Shown here in pieces: positions 25,314-33,289 of a DNA stretch of 64,000 nt. Source of the stretch: an uncultured Pseudomonadota bacterium. Its GTDB lineage: Bacteria; Pseudomonadota; Gammaproteobacteria; Steroidobacterales; Steroidobacteraceae. The first letter of the stretch is position 1. Every line of letters starts with the position of its first letter. Both the position numbers and the translations under genes were made by a program. The DNA lies in the NCBI GenBank assembly GCA_903879335.1, contig CAIRLC010000018.1, positions 1-64,000 on the forward strand. Direction: 5' to 3'. A model generated the notes under the pieces. That model ran no database searches, was not told the DNA's origin, and was given only the letters and a program-made list of their open reading frames with translations.

Positions 25314-26269
25314 GCCTGCGACCTTTGCTCGTGCAGTCGCGGATTGAGGGCTAGGATCGCAAGATCGGCGCCTAAATTGAGCATCAACACGAGCACGGCG
25401 TAGACGATCACCTTGCCGAGCACCAGCGTGTAATCGCGGTTGAGCGCGCCCTCCACCAAAAACCGACCCATCCCGGGCAAACCAAAGACGCTCTCCACCA
25501 CCAGCGACCCACCCAGCAAGCCCGCGGCTGCGCCGCCCAGATAGGCTAACACCGGCGAGAGCGAGGCCGGCAATACATAACCCCACAGCACCCGAATCGG
25601 CGCCAGTCCGCGCGCTCGAGCGGCGAGAATGGCGGGTGAGTCGAGCACGTCTAACACACAGGCCCGCATGATGCGCAGCACGCTGCCGGCCGTGGGCAAG
25701 GCCAAGGCGATGACCGGCAAGACGAGATCAAGCGGCCGACCGGCCTCCCAGCCGGCCACCGGCAACCAACCGGCGGTGACAGCAAAGGCCCAGACCAAGA
25801 GTGGCGCCATCACGTAGGGCGGCAAGCCCACCGCCAGCACCGAAGCCAGCGCCAGTAGCCGATCCCAAGCCCGACCGCGACGGTAGGCCGAGAGCACGCC
25901 CCCACTGAGGCCGAGCACGAGCGCCAAGCCGAGCGCGAGGCCACCGAGCGTGAGACTCACCGGCAGTCCTTCGCGCACCAGGTCAGCCACCCGCCGATCG
26001 CGTAAGCGCAGCGAGGGACCCAAATCGCCGTGCACGAGACCTTTCAGGTAACGCAGATATTGCTCTGGCAACGGTCGATCGAGCCCGTACGCGCGATCCA
26101 GATTGGCTTTGACTGCAGCCGGTAACCGTTGCTCGTCATCAAAGGGGCCGCCGGGCGCAAGGCGCACCAGCAGAAACGAGAGCGTGACCACCACCCAGAG
26201 CGTGGGTAAGGCGCCGAGTAGACGACCCACCACGAGGCGTAAAACGGGATAGCGGCGACTCTCGGTCAT
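25310..26269 (-). CDS. ABC transporter permease, OppB/DppB-like
   Basis: This permease of about 319 residues has the OppB N-terminal order: RLLGALPTLWVVVTLSFLLVRLAPGGPFD, then YLKGLVHGDLGPSLRLRDRRV, and the EAA loop ILAARARGLAPIRVLWGYVLP. The ATG used sits directly against an intrinsic-terminator-like hairpin with seven Us and lacks a Shine-Dalgarno box. A GTG at 26326 with GAGGGGG seven bases upstream is an alternative and would place the hairpin inside the gene. No substrate-binding protein gene is next to this operon. Confidence 0.88.
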   Translation of the reverse strand: MTESRRYPVLRLVVGRLLGALPTLWVVVTLSFLLVRLAPGGPFDDEQRLPAAVKANLDRAYGLDRPLPEQYLRYLKGLVHGDLGPSLRLRDRRVADLVREGLPVSLTLGGLALGLALVLGLSGGVLSAYRRGRAWDRLLALASVLAVGLPPYVMAPLLVWAFAVTAGWLPVAGWEAGRPLDLVLPVIALALPTAGSVLRIMRACVLDVLDSPAILAARARGLAPIRVLWGYVLPASLSPVLAYLGGAAAGLLGGSLVVESVFGLPGMGRFLVEGALNRDYTLVLGKVIVYAVLVLMLNLGADLAILALNPRLHEQRSQA

Positions 26270-26294
26270 AAAAAAAGCGGCGCCGTAGCGCCGC
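26270..26294 (-). terminator. Intrinsic-terminator-like hairpin abutting the first permease codon
   Basis: On the minus strand GCGGCGC, loop TACG and GCGCCGC form a perfect seven-base stem, followed at once by seven Us and then ATG. No clear gene lies upstream on this strand, so it would end a leader transcript (attenuation or a small RNA) unless the importer starts at the upstream GTG. Confidence 0.65.
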
Positions 26295-26560
26295 CCTTTA
26301 ACTCCACCAGCGGCGTCTTGACGCACACCAGTTCCCCCTCCCGTCCTGCATTGTCGTTTTTGAATCTTCGAAGGACGGTTTTCAATTCGCGCCGAACAGT
26401 AACATCAACCAAAATAGAGAGTAAAGCTGCACTGCAAAAATCGGTCAGCTCGGGGGGTGTTGCGGCCGCCGCCCTCTGGGAAACCCGCAGGGTCATTGAC
26501 ACTCAGGCAACCTTCCCATAGCGTGCCGCATCGCAAAAATTGGCGGGCGTGGAGTACCAC
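26295..26560. other. Divergent spacer between etfB and the ABC importer
   Basis: It must hold the promoters for both directions. On the minus strand an open frame (26502-26266) ends RRELKTVLRRFKNDNAGREG and onward, with its TGA overlapping the permease ATG (ATGA). It has no good start signal and I do not recognise it. It might be a coupled small gene or simply the leader RNA. A long A/T-rich patch lies at about 26340-26440. Confidence 0.35.
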
Positions 26561-27310
26561 ATGCGCAAGATTCTGGTTGGTGTTAAGCGGGTCGTTGATT
26601 ACAACGTCCGAGTTCGGGTCAAGCCGGACGGTTCAGGTGTCGCCCTCGAAGGCGTCAAAATGAGCGTCAATCCCTTCGATGAGATCGCGCTGGAAGAAGC
26701 GCTGCGGATCAAAGAACGCGGCGAAGCGGCTGAAGTGGTTGCGGTCAGCATTGGCACGGATGAGGCCCAGCAGCAGCTGCGCACCGCATTGGCGATGGGC
26801 GCTGATCGCGCCATCCTCGTCAAGGTCACCGAAGCGGTCGATCCCTTGGTGGCTTCGCGGGTGCTCACCGAGATCGCCAAGAGAGAGAACGCGGATCTCG
26901 TCATCCTCGGCAAGCAGGCGATCGACGACGACGCGGCGCAGACCGCGCCGATGGTCGCCGCCCTCTGGGGCCGTCCGCAGGCGACTTTTGCCTCGAAGAT
27001 TGCGATCAATGGCGGCACCGCGATCGTCACGCGCGAAGTGGATGCCGGCCTTGAGACCATTGAAGTGGACTTGCCGGCGGTATTCAGCGCGGACCTGCGC
27101 TTGAACGAACCGCGCTACGTCAAGCTGCCCGACATCATGAAGGCGAAGAAGAAGCCGCTCGATGTCGTCGAGTTTGCGTCGCTCGGCGTCACCGCGGACG
27201 TGGGCCTCAAGACCGTATTTGTGGAACCGCCGAAGCCGCGTGCCAAGGGCATTGTGGTCAAAGACGTCGCCGAATTGGTTGACGCGCTCAAGAAGAAGGG
27301 GCTGGTCTAA
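26561..27310 (+). CDS. etfB: Electron transfer flavoprotein beta subunit
   Basis: The 249-residue subunit starts MRKILVGVKRVVDYNVRVRV and includes MSVNPFDEIALEEALRIKE, the AMP-binding ADLVILGKQAIDDDAAQTAPMVAALWGRPQ, and the LPAVFSADLRLNEPRYVKLPDIMKAKKKP loop that docks to partner dehydrogenases. The start has GGAG six bases upstream; a longer in-frame start adds seven residues. With EtfA it passes electrons from acyl-CoA dehydrogenases to ETF:ubiquinone oxidoreductase. Confidence 0.97.
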   Translation: MRKILVGVKRVVDYNVRVRVKPDGSGVALEGVKMSVNPFDEIALEEALRIKERGEAAEVVAVSIGTDEAQQQLRTALAMGADRAILVKVTEAVDPLVASRVLTEIAKRENADLVILGKQAIDDDAAQTAPMVAALWGRPQATFASKIAINGGTAIVTREVDAGLETIEVDLPAVFSADLRLNEPRYVKLPDIMKAKKKPLDVVEFASLGVTADVGLKTVFVEPPKPRAKGIVVKDVAELVDALKKKGLV

Positions 27311-28254
27311 TGAGCAAGATCCTGATCATTGCCGAACATGACGGCAGCGCACTGAACCAAGCGACGGCCCGAGCCGTCACCTGCGCCCGCCAGATCCCTG
27401 GCGCGCACGTCACCATCGCGGTGTTCGCCGCAGAGCCGGCTGCTGTGGCCTCGGCCGCGGCGGTCTTGGCGGGTGTGGACGCCGTCGTGACCGTGGCGTC
27501 GGCCGCGAACGGCCACGCGCTCGCCGCGACCTTGGCGCCGCAAGTGGTGGCACTGGCCGCCGGTTATACGCACGTGTTCGCGGCATCGACCTCGTTCGGC
27601 AAGGACCTCTTGCCGCGCGTCGCCGCGCTGCTTGGCGTGCCACAGATCTCGGATGCCATGGCGGTGGAAGGCGCTTACAAGTTCAAGCGTCCAACCTACG
27701 CGGGCAATGCAATCGTGACGCTCGAAGCGCCGGCGGATCGCATCCTGGTCGCCACCGTGCGCAGCGCCAGCTTCGAGCCTGCGGCCGGTGGCGGCAGCGC
27801 GTCGATCAGTGCGGCCGACGTCTCGGCTGAACTGCCCACGCACACGCGTTTTGTCAGCCTCTCCGCGGCCCCCAAGAGCGACCGCCCGGACCTCGCGTCG
27901 GCCGCCAAGGTCGTCTCGGGTGGCCGTGCACTCGCTTCGAAGGAAAACTTCGACATCGTCTACAGCCTCGCCAGCAAGATGGGCGCTGCAGTCGGTGCCT
28001 CACGTGCGGCGGTGGACGCGGGGTACGCGTCCAATGAACTGCAGGTCGGTCAGACTGGCAAGATCATTGCGCCGGAACTGTATGTCGCGGTCGGTATTTC
28101 GGGGGCGATCCAACATCTGACGGGCATCAAGGATGCCAAGACGATCGTCGCGATCAACAAAGATCCTGAAGCGCCGATTTTCGAAGTGGCTGATTTCGGT
28201 CTCGTCGCCGACCTGTTCGTCGCCGTGCCTGAGATTGAAAAAGCCCTCAGCTAA
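27310..28254 (+). CDS. etfA: Electron transfer flavoprotein alpha subunit
   Basis: The 314-residue subunit has a C-terminal FAD domain with [45 protein letters not shown] and [22 protein letters not shown], all typical. The N-terminal half folds like EtfB. The ATG overlaps the etfB stop (TAATG). The operon ends at a strong hairpin 41 bases after the stop. Confidence 0.97.
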   Translation: MSKILIIAEHDGSALNQATARAVTCARQIPGAHVTIAVFAAEPAAVASAAAVLAGVDAVVTVASAANGHALAATLAPQVVALAAGYTHVFAASTSFGKDLLPRVAALLGVPQISDAMAVEGAYKFKRPTYAGNAIVTLEAPADRILVATVRSASFEPAAGGGSASISAADVSAELPTHTRFVSLSAAPKSDRPDLASAAKVVSGGRALASKENFDIVYSLASKMGAAVGASRAAVDAGYASNELQVGQTGKIIAPELYVAVGISGAIQHLTGIKDAKTIVAINKDPEAPIFEVADFGLVADLFVAVPEIEKALS

Positions 28255-28295
28255 GTCTGACGGCACCACGCACGCGCGGCTTCGGCCGCGTCCAG

Positions 28296-28323
28296 AGGCC
28301 CGGCAAGGCAACTTGCCGGGCCT
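28296..28323 (+). terminator. Terminator hairpin after etfBA
   Basis: A 12-base perfect stem AGGCCCGGCAAG with its complement and loop GCAA, followed by TTGTCGTT. The stem is strong and the U-tract moderate. Confidence 0.75.
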
Positions 28324-28544
28324 TTGTCGTTCTCAGGGCTTACCCGATAACCAGTGTCGGTTTCGAAACGTGGCGGCAGGAGGCGAGTAGGTAGTCTCCA
28401 CGGCAACGTTCGCACTCGCGCAGGAAACGCCGCCGTAACCTCGCCTTCCCGTAATGCGCAACGGAACTCCGATATGGGCGACAAAAGGGCCAAAAGGTAC
28501 CTTGAATCTCGGCTGGAAGATTCAGCCCTACTGAGGGATGCCCT

Positions 28545-29906
28545 ATGAAAATCACGCTCATGCGAACGAAGTGGCTGACCGGCGCGCTGGCAACGCTCGC
28601 GCTCGCACTGCTCTCGACCTCGGCCCAGGCCGTGCCGAGTTTCGCCCGGCAAACCGGCATGGCCTGTGAGGCTTGCCACACGGTCTGGCCGGAACTCACC
28701 CATTTCGGGCGCGTCTTCAAGGCCAACGGCTACATCCTGGATAACCTCAAGCAAGTGCGCGGTGTCTCACAACGCAAGGATGAGTTGCTCTCACTGGCCA
28801 CCCTGCCCCCCTTATCGATGATGGTGCAGATCTCCGACACGCAACTGGCGAAGCCACTGCCGGATACGCAAAACGGTAGCGTGGCCTTCCCGCAGCAGAT
28901 CAGCTTGTTTTACGCCGGGAAAATCGCGCCCCATGGCGGCGCCTTTATCCAATTGACCTACGCGCACGACAGCGGCGGTATCCAGATCGATAACGCGGAT
29001 ATTCGCTTTGCCGACATCTTGACCACCGAGACGGGTCACAGCCTCGTGTACGGCGTGTCCTTGAACAACAATCCGACCGTGCAGGATCTCTTTAACTCAA
29101 CCCCGGCCTTTGGATTTCCCTACGCCGGCTCGAGTGCTGCTCCGGGCATTCCCTTCGGCGCGCAGATTGACGGCGCGCTCGGCCAAAATGTCGCCGGCCT
29201 GACCGGTTACGTCTACCTGAACGAGTCGCTCTACGCCGAGGCGGGCTTCTATCGCTCCGCGCAGCAGCGCTCACTGCCACTCGACAGCAGCGCCGCCGGT
29301 GTACTATCTGGACTCGCCCCCTACTGGCGCTTGGCCTATGAGCACAGCTGGGATCGGCACAACCTCTCGGCCGGTGTGTACGGTGCGACATTTAAGCTCT
29401 TCCCCGGTAACGGCAGCGCGCTCACCGGCCCCACCGACACGTACAAAGATGTCGCTGAGGACCTTCAATATCAGTTCACCGCCGACAATCACCTGTTCAG
29501 TCTGCAGGCCACGCGGATCAGTGAGAACGCGTCGCTGGATGCGACCTACCAGGACGGTGTCGGCAGCTCGAATCTGAAAAATAAGCTGACCACTACGCGA
29601 GCCTTTGCGACCTACTACTACAAGCGTCGCTTCGGCGGCACGGCGGGCGTCTTCCAGACCACCGGGACGGGCGATGCGATTCTGCACACGCCGGCCGGCT
29701 TAGAGCCTGATCCGACGGCCTCGCCCGACACCACCGGCTGGATTGCGGAGCTGAACTACTTGCCGTGGATGAACACCAAGTTCTCGCTGCAATACACTGC
29801 GTTCAGCAAATACAACGGTCGCACCAACGACATCCAATACGACGGCACGGGCCGCTCGGCGAGTGACAACAACTCGCTGTATTTGGTCGCTTGGTTTGCG
29901 TTCTAA
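28545..29906 (+). CDS. Cyc2-like fused mono-haem cytochrome and outer-membrane beta-barrel
   Basis: The 453-residue protein has a signal peptide (1-29, ending AQA) and then a single haem site, CEACH at 41-45, inside VPSFARQTGMACEACHTVW and a following FGRVFKANGY. No other cysteine pair is seen. Residues from about 80 to the end are alternating strands with aromatic girdles, ending in Phe as in outer-membrane barrels. This architecture, a very short cytochrome domain plus porin, is that of Cyc2, the outer-membrane iron oxidase of Fe(II)-oxidisers. The FARQTG..C..CH core is what I recall of that family. Iron oxidation itself is not shown; related proteins of unknown donor exist. A c4 cytochrome follows 18 bases later. 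Confidence 0.75.
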   Translation: MKITLMRTKWLTGALATLALALLSTSAQAVPSFARQTGMACEACHTVWPELTHFGRVFKANGYILDNLKQVRGVSQRKDELLSLATLPPLSMMVQISDTQLAKPLPDTQNGSVAFPQQISLFYAGKIAPHGGAFIQLTYAHDSGGIQIDNADIRFADILTTETGHSLVYGVSLNNNPTVQDLFNSTPAFGFPYAGSSAAPGIPFGAQIDGALGQNVAGLTGYVYLNESLYAEAGFYRSAQQRSLPLDSSAAGVLSGLAPYWRLAYEHSWDRHNLSAGVYGATFKLFPGNGSALTGPTDTYKDVAEDLQYQFTADNHLFSLQATRISENASLDATYQDGVGSSNLKNKLTTTRAFATYYYKRRFGGTAGVFQTTGTGDAILHTPAGLEPDPTASPDTTGWIAELNYLPWMNTKFSLQYTAFSKYNGRTNDIQYDGTGRSASDNNSLYLVAWFAF

Positions 29907-29924
29907 CGCCGTAAGGACACACTC

Positions 29925-30551
29925 ATGAAAACGATCATTCGTTCCTTATTGGCCTGCGCCTGCCTAAGCACTGCGCTCGCCGCCTACGGTGAGGACCCGG
30001 CACCCGAGGCCTTGGCGCTCGCCAAACGGGTGGCCATCACCACCTGCGGCACCTGCCATGGCGTCCAGGGGGTCAGCGCCCAACCGAAGTTCCCCAATCT
30101 CGCCGGCCAGTCGGAGAACTACCTGGCCGCGCAGTTGAAAGCCTTCCGCTCGCAGACGCGTGGCGATGCCGATGCATTGGCCTATATGTGGGGCATGGCG
30201 GCGCCCTTGGATGACGACACCATCCAGGCCCTCAGCGCGCTGTATGCGAGTAAACCCGGGGCGGCGGGTAGCCGCGTGACTGATCCGGCTTTGGTGGCGC
30301 GTGGTCAGTCGCTTTACCTCGAAGGCAAGCTCGATCAAGGCGTACCGGCGTGTGCCGCATGTCACGGCCCTGACGGGCACGGCATCGCCGACTTCCCTCG
30401 CCTCGCCGGTCAACACGCCCAGTACCTGTTAAAGCAGCTGGATTCCTTCCAGACCAACATGCGCAATGTCGCCGTCATGCACGGCGTCGCTTCAGGACTC
30501 AAAGGCAGTGATGCCGAGGCCGTGGCGGCGTACCTCGAGAGTTTGCCGTAA
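29925..30551 (+). CDS. Di-haem cytochrome c4
   Basis: The 208-residue periplasmic protein has a signal peptide (about 1-20) and two homologous c-type domains with CGTCH at 41-45 and CAACH at 143-147. Each is followed by the c4-type FPNLAGQ...YLAAQL or FPRLAGQHAQYLLKQL segment. Methionines in YMWGMA and AVMHGVASGL are likely axial ligands. c4 proteins carry electrons to terminal oxidases. Its place directly after the Cyc2-like barrel suggests it takes electrons from that protein across the periplasm. Confidence 0.93.
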   Translation: MKTIIRSLLACACLSTALAAYGEDPAPEALALAKRVAITTCGTCHGVQGVSAQPKFPNLAGQSENYLAAQLKAFRSQTRGDADALAYMWGMAAPLDDDTIQALSALYASKPGAAGSRVTDPALVARGQSLYLEGKLDQGVPACAACHGPDGHGIADFPRLAGQHAQYLLKQLDSFQTNMRNVAVMHGVASGLKGSDAEAVAAYLESLP

Positions 30552-30601
30552 CGCATCGCGCTCGGGACGCACGGTGACGGCGACCGGTGTGCGCACCCAA
30601 A

Positions 30602-30637
30602 AAAACGGGTTCGGATCAGTCGATCCGAACCCGTTTT
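30602..30637. terminator. Bidirectional terminator between cytochrome c4 and peroxiredoxin
   Basis: A 16-base perfect stem starting AAAACGGGTTCGG with loop AGTC, with a U-tract on both strands. It separates the convergent genes. Confidence 0.9.
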
Positions 30638-30652
30638 GCATCGTCGCGACGA

Positions 30653-31135
30653 TTAGAGATGCGCGAGGACGTTCTCAGCGGTGCTCGCCTTGAACTCGCC
30701 GCCGTTCTCGACGTGGAGTGCTGTAACCACGCCGTCTTTGGCCACGAGCGCAAAACGCTTGCCGCGCACGCCCATACCAAAACCGGTGGCATCCAGCTCG
30801 AGGCCGAGCGCGCGCACGAAGTCCGCGTTGCCATCGGCGAGGAAGCCGATCTCGGCAGCCGCGTTGCTGGCCTTACCCCAGGCATCCATCACGAACACGT
30901 CATTCACGGCCGTGCAGACAATCGCATCCACACCCTTCGCCTTGAGCGCATCCGCGTGGGTCACGAAACCTGGCAGGTGCTTGGCGTGGCAGGTGGGCGT
31001 GAAGGCACCCGGGACAGAGAACAGCACAACCGTCTTGCCCGTCGTCAGTTCGCTGACCGACACATTGGTTGGACCGTCCTTGGTCATCTGCTTGAACGTG
31101 GTTTCAGGCAATTTATCGCCGACTTGAATCGTCAT
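30653..31135 (-). CDS. Peroxiredoxin, Prx5 type
   Basis: The 160-residue thiol peroxidase has the peroxidatic Cys49 in VPGAFTPTCHAKHLPGF, the strongly conserved Prx5 motif. The GFGMGVRGKRFALVAKDGVV segment is also typical. There is no signal peptide and no glutaredoxin fusion, so it is cytoplasmic and needs an external reductant. It reduces hydrogen peroxide and alkyl hydroperoxides. Confidence 0.93.
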   Translation of the reverse strand: MTIQVGDKLPETTFKQMTKDGPTNVSVSELTTGKTVVLFSVPGAFTPTCHAKHLPGFVTHADALKAKGVDAIVCTAVNDVFVMDAWGKASNAAAEIGFLADGNADFVRALGLELDATGFGMGVRGKRFALVAKDGVVTALHVENGGEFKASTAENVLAHL

Positions 31136-31227
31136 AGGAGAAGTTCCTCGCCTCGGTGGATCGAACTGAATCCGATGATAACCGCTTGCAGGATCCGCGG
31201 GTGGGCTCCTTCAGGTCGCGCAAGGAC

Positions 31228-32013
31228 TCATCCCCGAGCCGGTCGCGCGACCCATGCGGCGATGGCCGTCGCCATCCGCCGCGGCACACAGCGGACTAAA
31301 AAAACAGCGAGTGTATTCACTAAGCCCGGGACCACGAGACGTCGTCCCAAGCGGGCACCCCGATACCCAGCGCGGGCGACGAACGCGGATTCGGCGACCG
31401 GCAACAGACCACCCACGACGAGCGTCGAGCGACGCGATCCTGCCCGTTCGTGGAAACTGCTTTGAGTAGGGCCTGGGCACAACGCGGTCACGGTGACACC
31501 GGTGCCATCCAATTCATGCGACAAGGCCTCCGAGTAATGCAGCACATAGGCCTTCGAGGCGTAATAGGCCGCCATCCATGGTCCTGGCTGGAAAGCCGCG
31601 GTCGAGGCCATGTTCAGGATGCGGCCCGAGCCGCGGGCGACCATCGCCGCCTGGAACGCTTGCGTCAGACGCGTCAGGGCCAAGACATTGACTTTGACGA
31701 TCGTCGCTTCGGCGTCAGGCGGCAGGTCTCGGGATAAGCCCCAAGCGCCAAGGCCGGCGTTGTTGACGAGCAGATCAGGGATGACGCCAAGCCCGCGGGT
31801 CCAGTCGATCACCGCCTGGACGCCTTCAGGCTTGGCCAGGTCGGCCGCCAGGACCTCTACCTGCAATCCTGGACGCAAGAGTTCGGCGGCGAGCGCCTGC
31901 AGGGCGCCCTCGTCCCGCCCCGTTAATAGGAGCCCAGAAACGTCATCGGCCGCGAGTCTTGCGACGTCGCGGCCGATGCCGTGTGAGGCACCCGTAATGA
32001 GCGCCCAAGCCAA
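31228..32013 (-). CDS. Short-chain dehydrogenase/reductase family protein
   Basis: The 261-residue SDR has cofactor loop TGASHGIG (residues about 7-14), VNNAGLG, and a catalytic Ser in MASTAAF with YYASK. A hydrophobic C-terminal part (VPGLVNTLAVFLVRCVP) suggests membrane contact, as in DltE/YqjQ-like SDRs. The start is TTG, four bases after the preceding TPR gene's stop, so it is coupled to that gene. The substrate is unknown. Confidence 0.85.
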   Translation of the reverse strand: MAWALITGASHGIGRDVARLAADDVSGLLLTGRDEGALQALAAELLRPGLQVEVLAADLAKPEGVQAVIDWTRGLGVIPDLLVNNAGLGAWGLSRDLPPDAEATIVKVNVLALTRLTQAFQAAMVARGSGRILNMASTAAFQPGPWMAAYYASKAYVLHYSEALSHELDGTGVTVTALCPGPTQSSFHERAGSRRSTLVVGGLLPVAESAFVARAGYRGARLGRRLVVPGLVNTLAVFLVRCVPRRMATAIAAWVARPARG

Positions 32014-32017
32014 ACGA

Positions 32018-33262
32018 TCAGCCTTGCGGCGGATCCAAGTTCGGCAAGGCGATGAGCCACGCGTGTGCTGCGTGTTCCATGCGCTTGTCGGACTGCGCCT
32101 TGGTGAAGGCTTCGATGGCCTTGTCCTTCTTACCGGCATGCAGGTACGCGATGCCTAAGGTCATGTAGGCGTCATCCAAACGCTTCACCTTTGCGACGCG
32201 TTCGTCGGTCAGGCCGCGTTCGATGGCTTCGATCGCCTTGTCGTACTCACCGAAACCAATGTAGGCGAGACCCACTTTCACATCAGCCTGGCCGTTCTTA
32301 CCCGCGCGCGCTTCCTTGTCGAGCGTCGGCAACAACTTCTTGTCCTCAGCGGTCAAGGTCTTGGCTTGCGACAAGAGTTTGCTGTTGCGGTCAGTCGCCG
32401 CAATGAACTTCACGACATCGCGCTTCTGACCCTGTTCGATCACCTTGAGCGCTTCTGCCGGCGAACCGGCATCGATCGCGCCATCGGTGTAGCTGACATA
32501 CTCGCTCTCACGCGTCATTTCGTTGCGATCGAACAAGAGTCGGTACATGTTCAGCATGGCCAGCGGCTCAGCATCGGCTTCGTAGATGCCGATCAGGTCC
32601 ACCAAGTACTCACGCTTCGGGAACTTGACGACGAGGGTCTCCATGACCGCCTGACGCTTCGCCTTGTTCTCGGTCCGGTAGTAGGCCACGTTCAACTGCT
32701 TGAGCGTGTCTTCCTTCGGCTCCGGCGTCGCCGCCGCGATCTTCTCAAGCCAAGGAATCGCCGCGCCGTAGTCTTGCTGAATCAATTCGATCTGCGAGCC
32801 CAGCGTGTAGGCATCGACGCTATTCGAGGCATCAGCCCACTTGCCCACCCACATCAAAGCCTTGTCATAGACTTTGTTCTGCGCATTGATCTGCGCTAGC
32901 GCCTTGTAGTCTCGCACGCGCTCGTCATCGGCCATATTCGGCGCCGCTTCGAGCAACTGCTCCGTGAACTCGGCATACAGCGTGAAGTCCTGCTTCTTCG
33001 CTGCCGCGTAGGTCATCATGCGCAGCGAGGTTTCACGGTCATAGGGCGTCTTCGCGACGGCCAAGCCCGCCTTCGCGAGCGTGAGACCCCCGTCGAAGTC
33101 ACCCTTGCCCATCGCATCCTGCGCCGGCTTCAACTGCTTGGCGACAGCTTCAGTCAGAGATTCCTTCTTCTCTTTCTCCGCCGCGCCCGCCGAGGTGGCG
33201 ACCAACACTGCCAGAAAACCCGCCATGAGCGGGGCCTTCACCCGTGTAAACCAATTGTTCAT
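32018..33262 (-). CDS. Periplasmic TPR protein, TonB-associated type (copy 2)
   Basis: The 414-residue protein has a signal peptide (about 1-28) and repeated helical pairs, such as DAMGKGDFDGGLTLAKAGLA and the C-terminal VKVGLAYIGFGEYDKAIEAI followed by YMTLGIAYLHAGKKDKAIEAF. It is a paralogue of the upstream gene: both share the order DAxGxDxxDVxxGLxYxxxGxxDKAxEAxxRGL near the end. It probably scaffolds envelope proteins; a partner is not known. It lies between its paralogue and an SDR, downstream of tonB-exbBDD. Confidence 0.82.
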   Translation of the reverse strand: MNNWFTRVKAPLMAGFLAVLVATSAGAAEKEKKESLTEAVAKQLKPAQDAMGKGDFDGGLTLAKAGLAVAKTPYDRETSLRMMTYAAAKKQDFTLYAEFTEQLLEAAPNMADDERVRDYKALAQINAQNKVYDKALMWVGKWADASNSVDAYTLGSQIELIQQDYGAAIPWLEKIAAATPEPKEDTLKQLNVAYYRTENKAKRQAVMETLVVKFPKREYLVDLIGIYEADAEPLAMLNMYRLLFDRNEMTRESEYVSYTDGAIDAGSPAEALKVIEQGQKRDVVKFIAATDRNSKLLSQAKTLTAEDKKLLPTLDKEARAGKNGQADVKVGLAYIGFGEYDKAIEAIERGLTDERVAKVKRLDDAYMTLGIAYLHAGKKDKAIEAFTKAQSDKRMEHAAHAWLIALPNLDPPQG

Positions 33263-33289
33263 GTCACCCCTCGTAGGTGTAGCGCTGAC

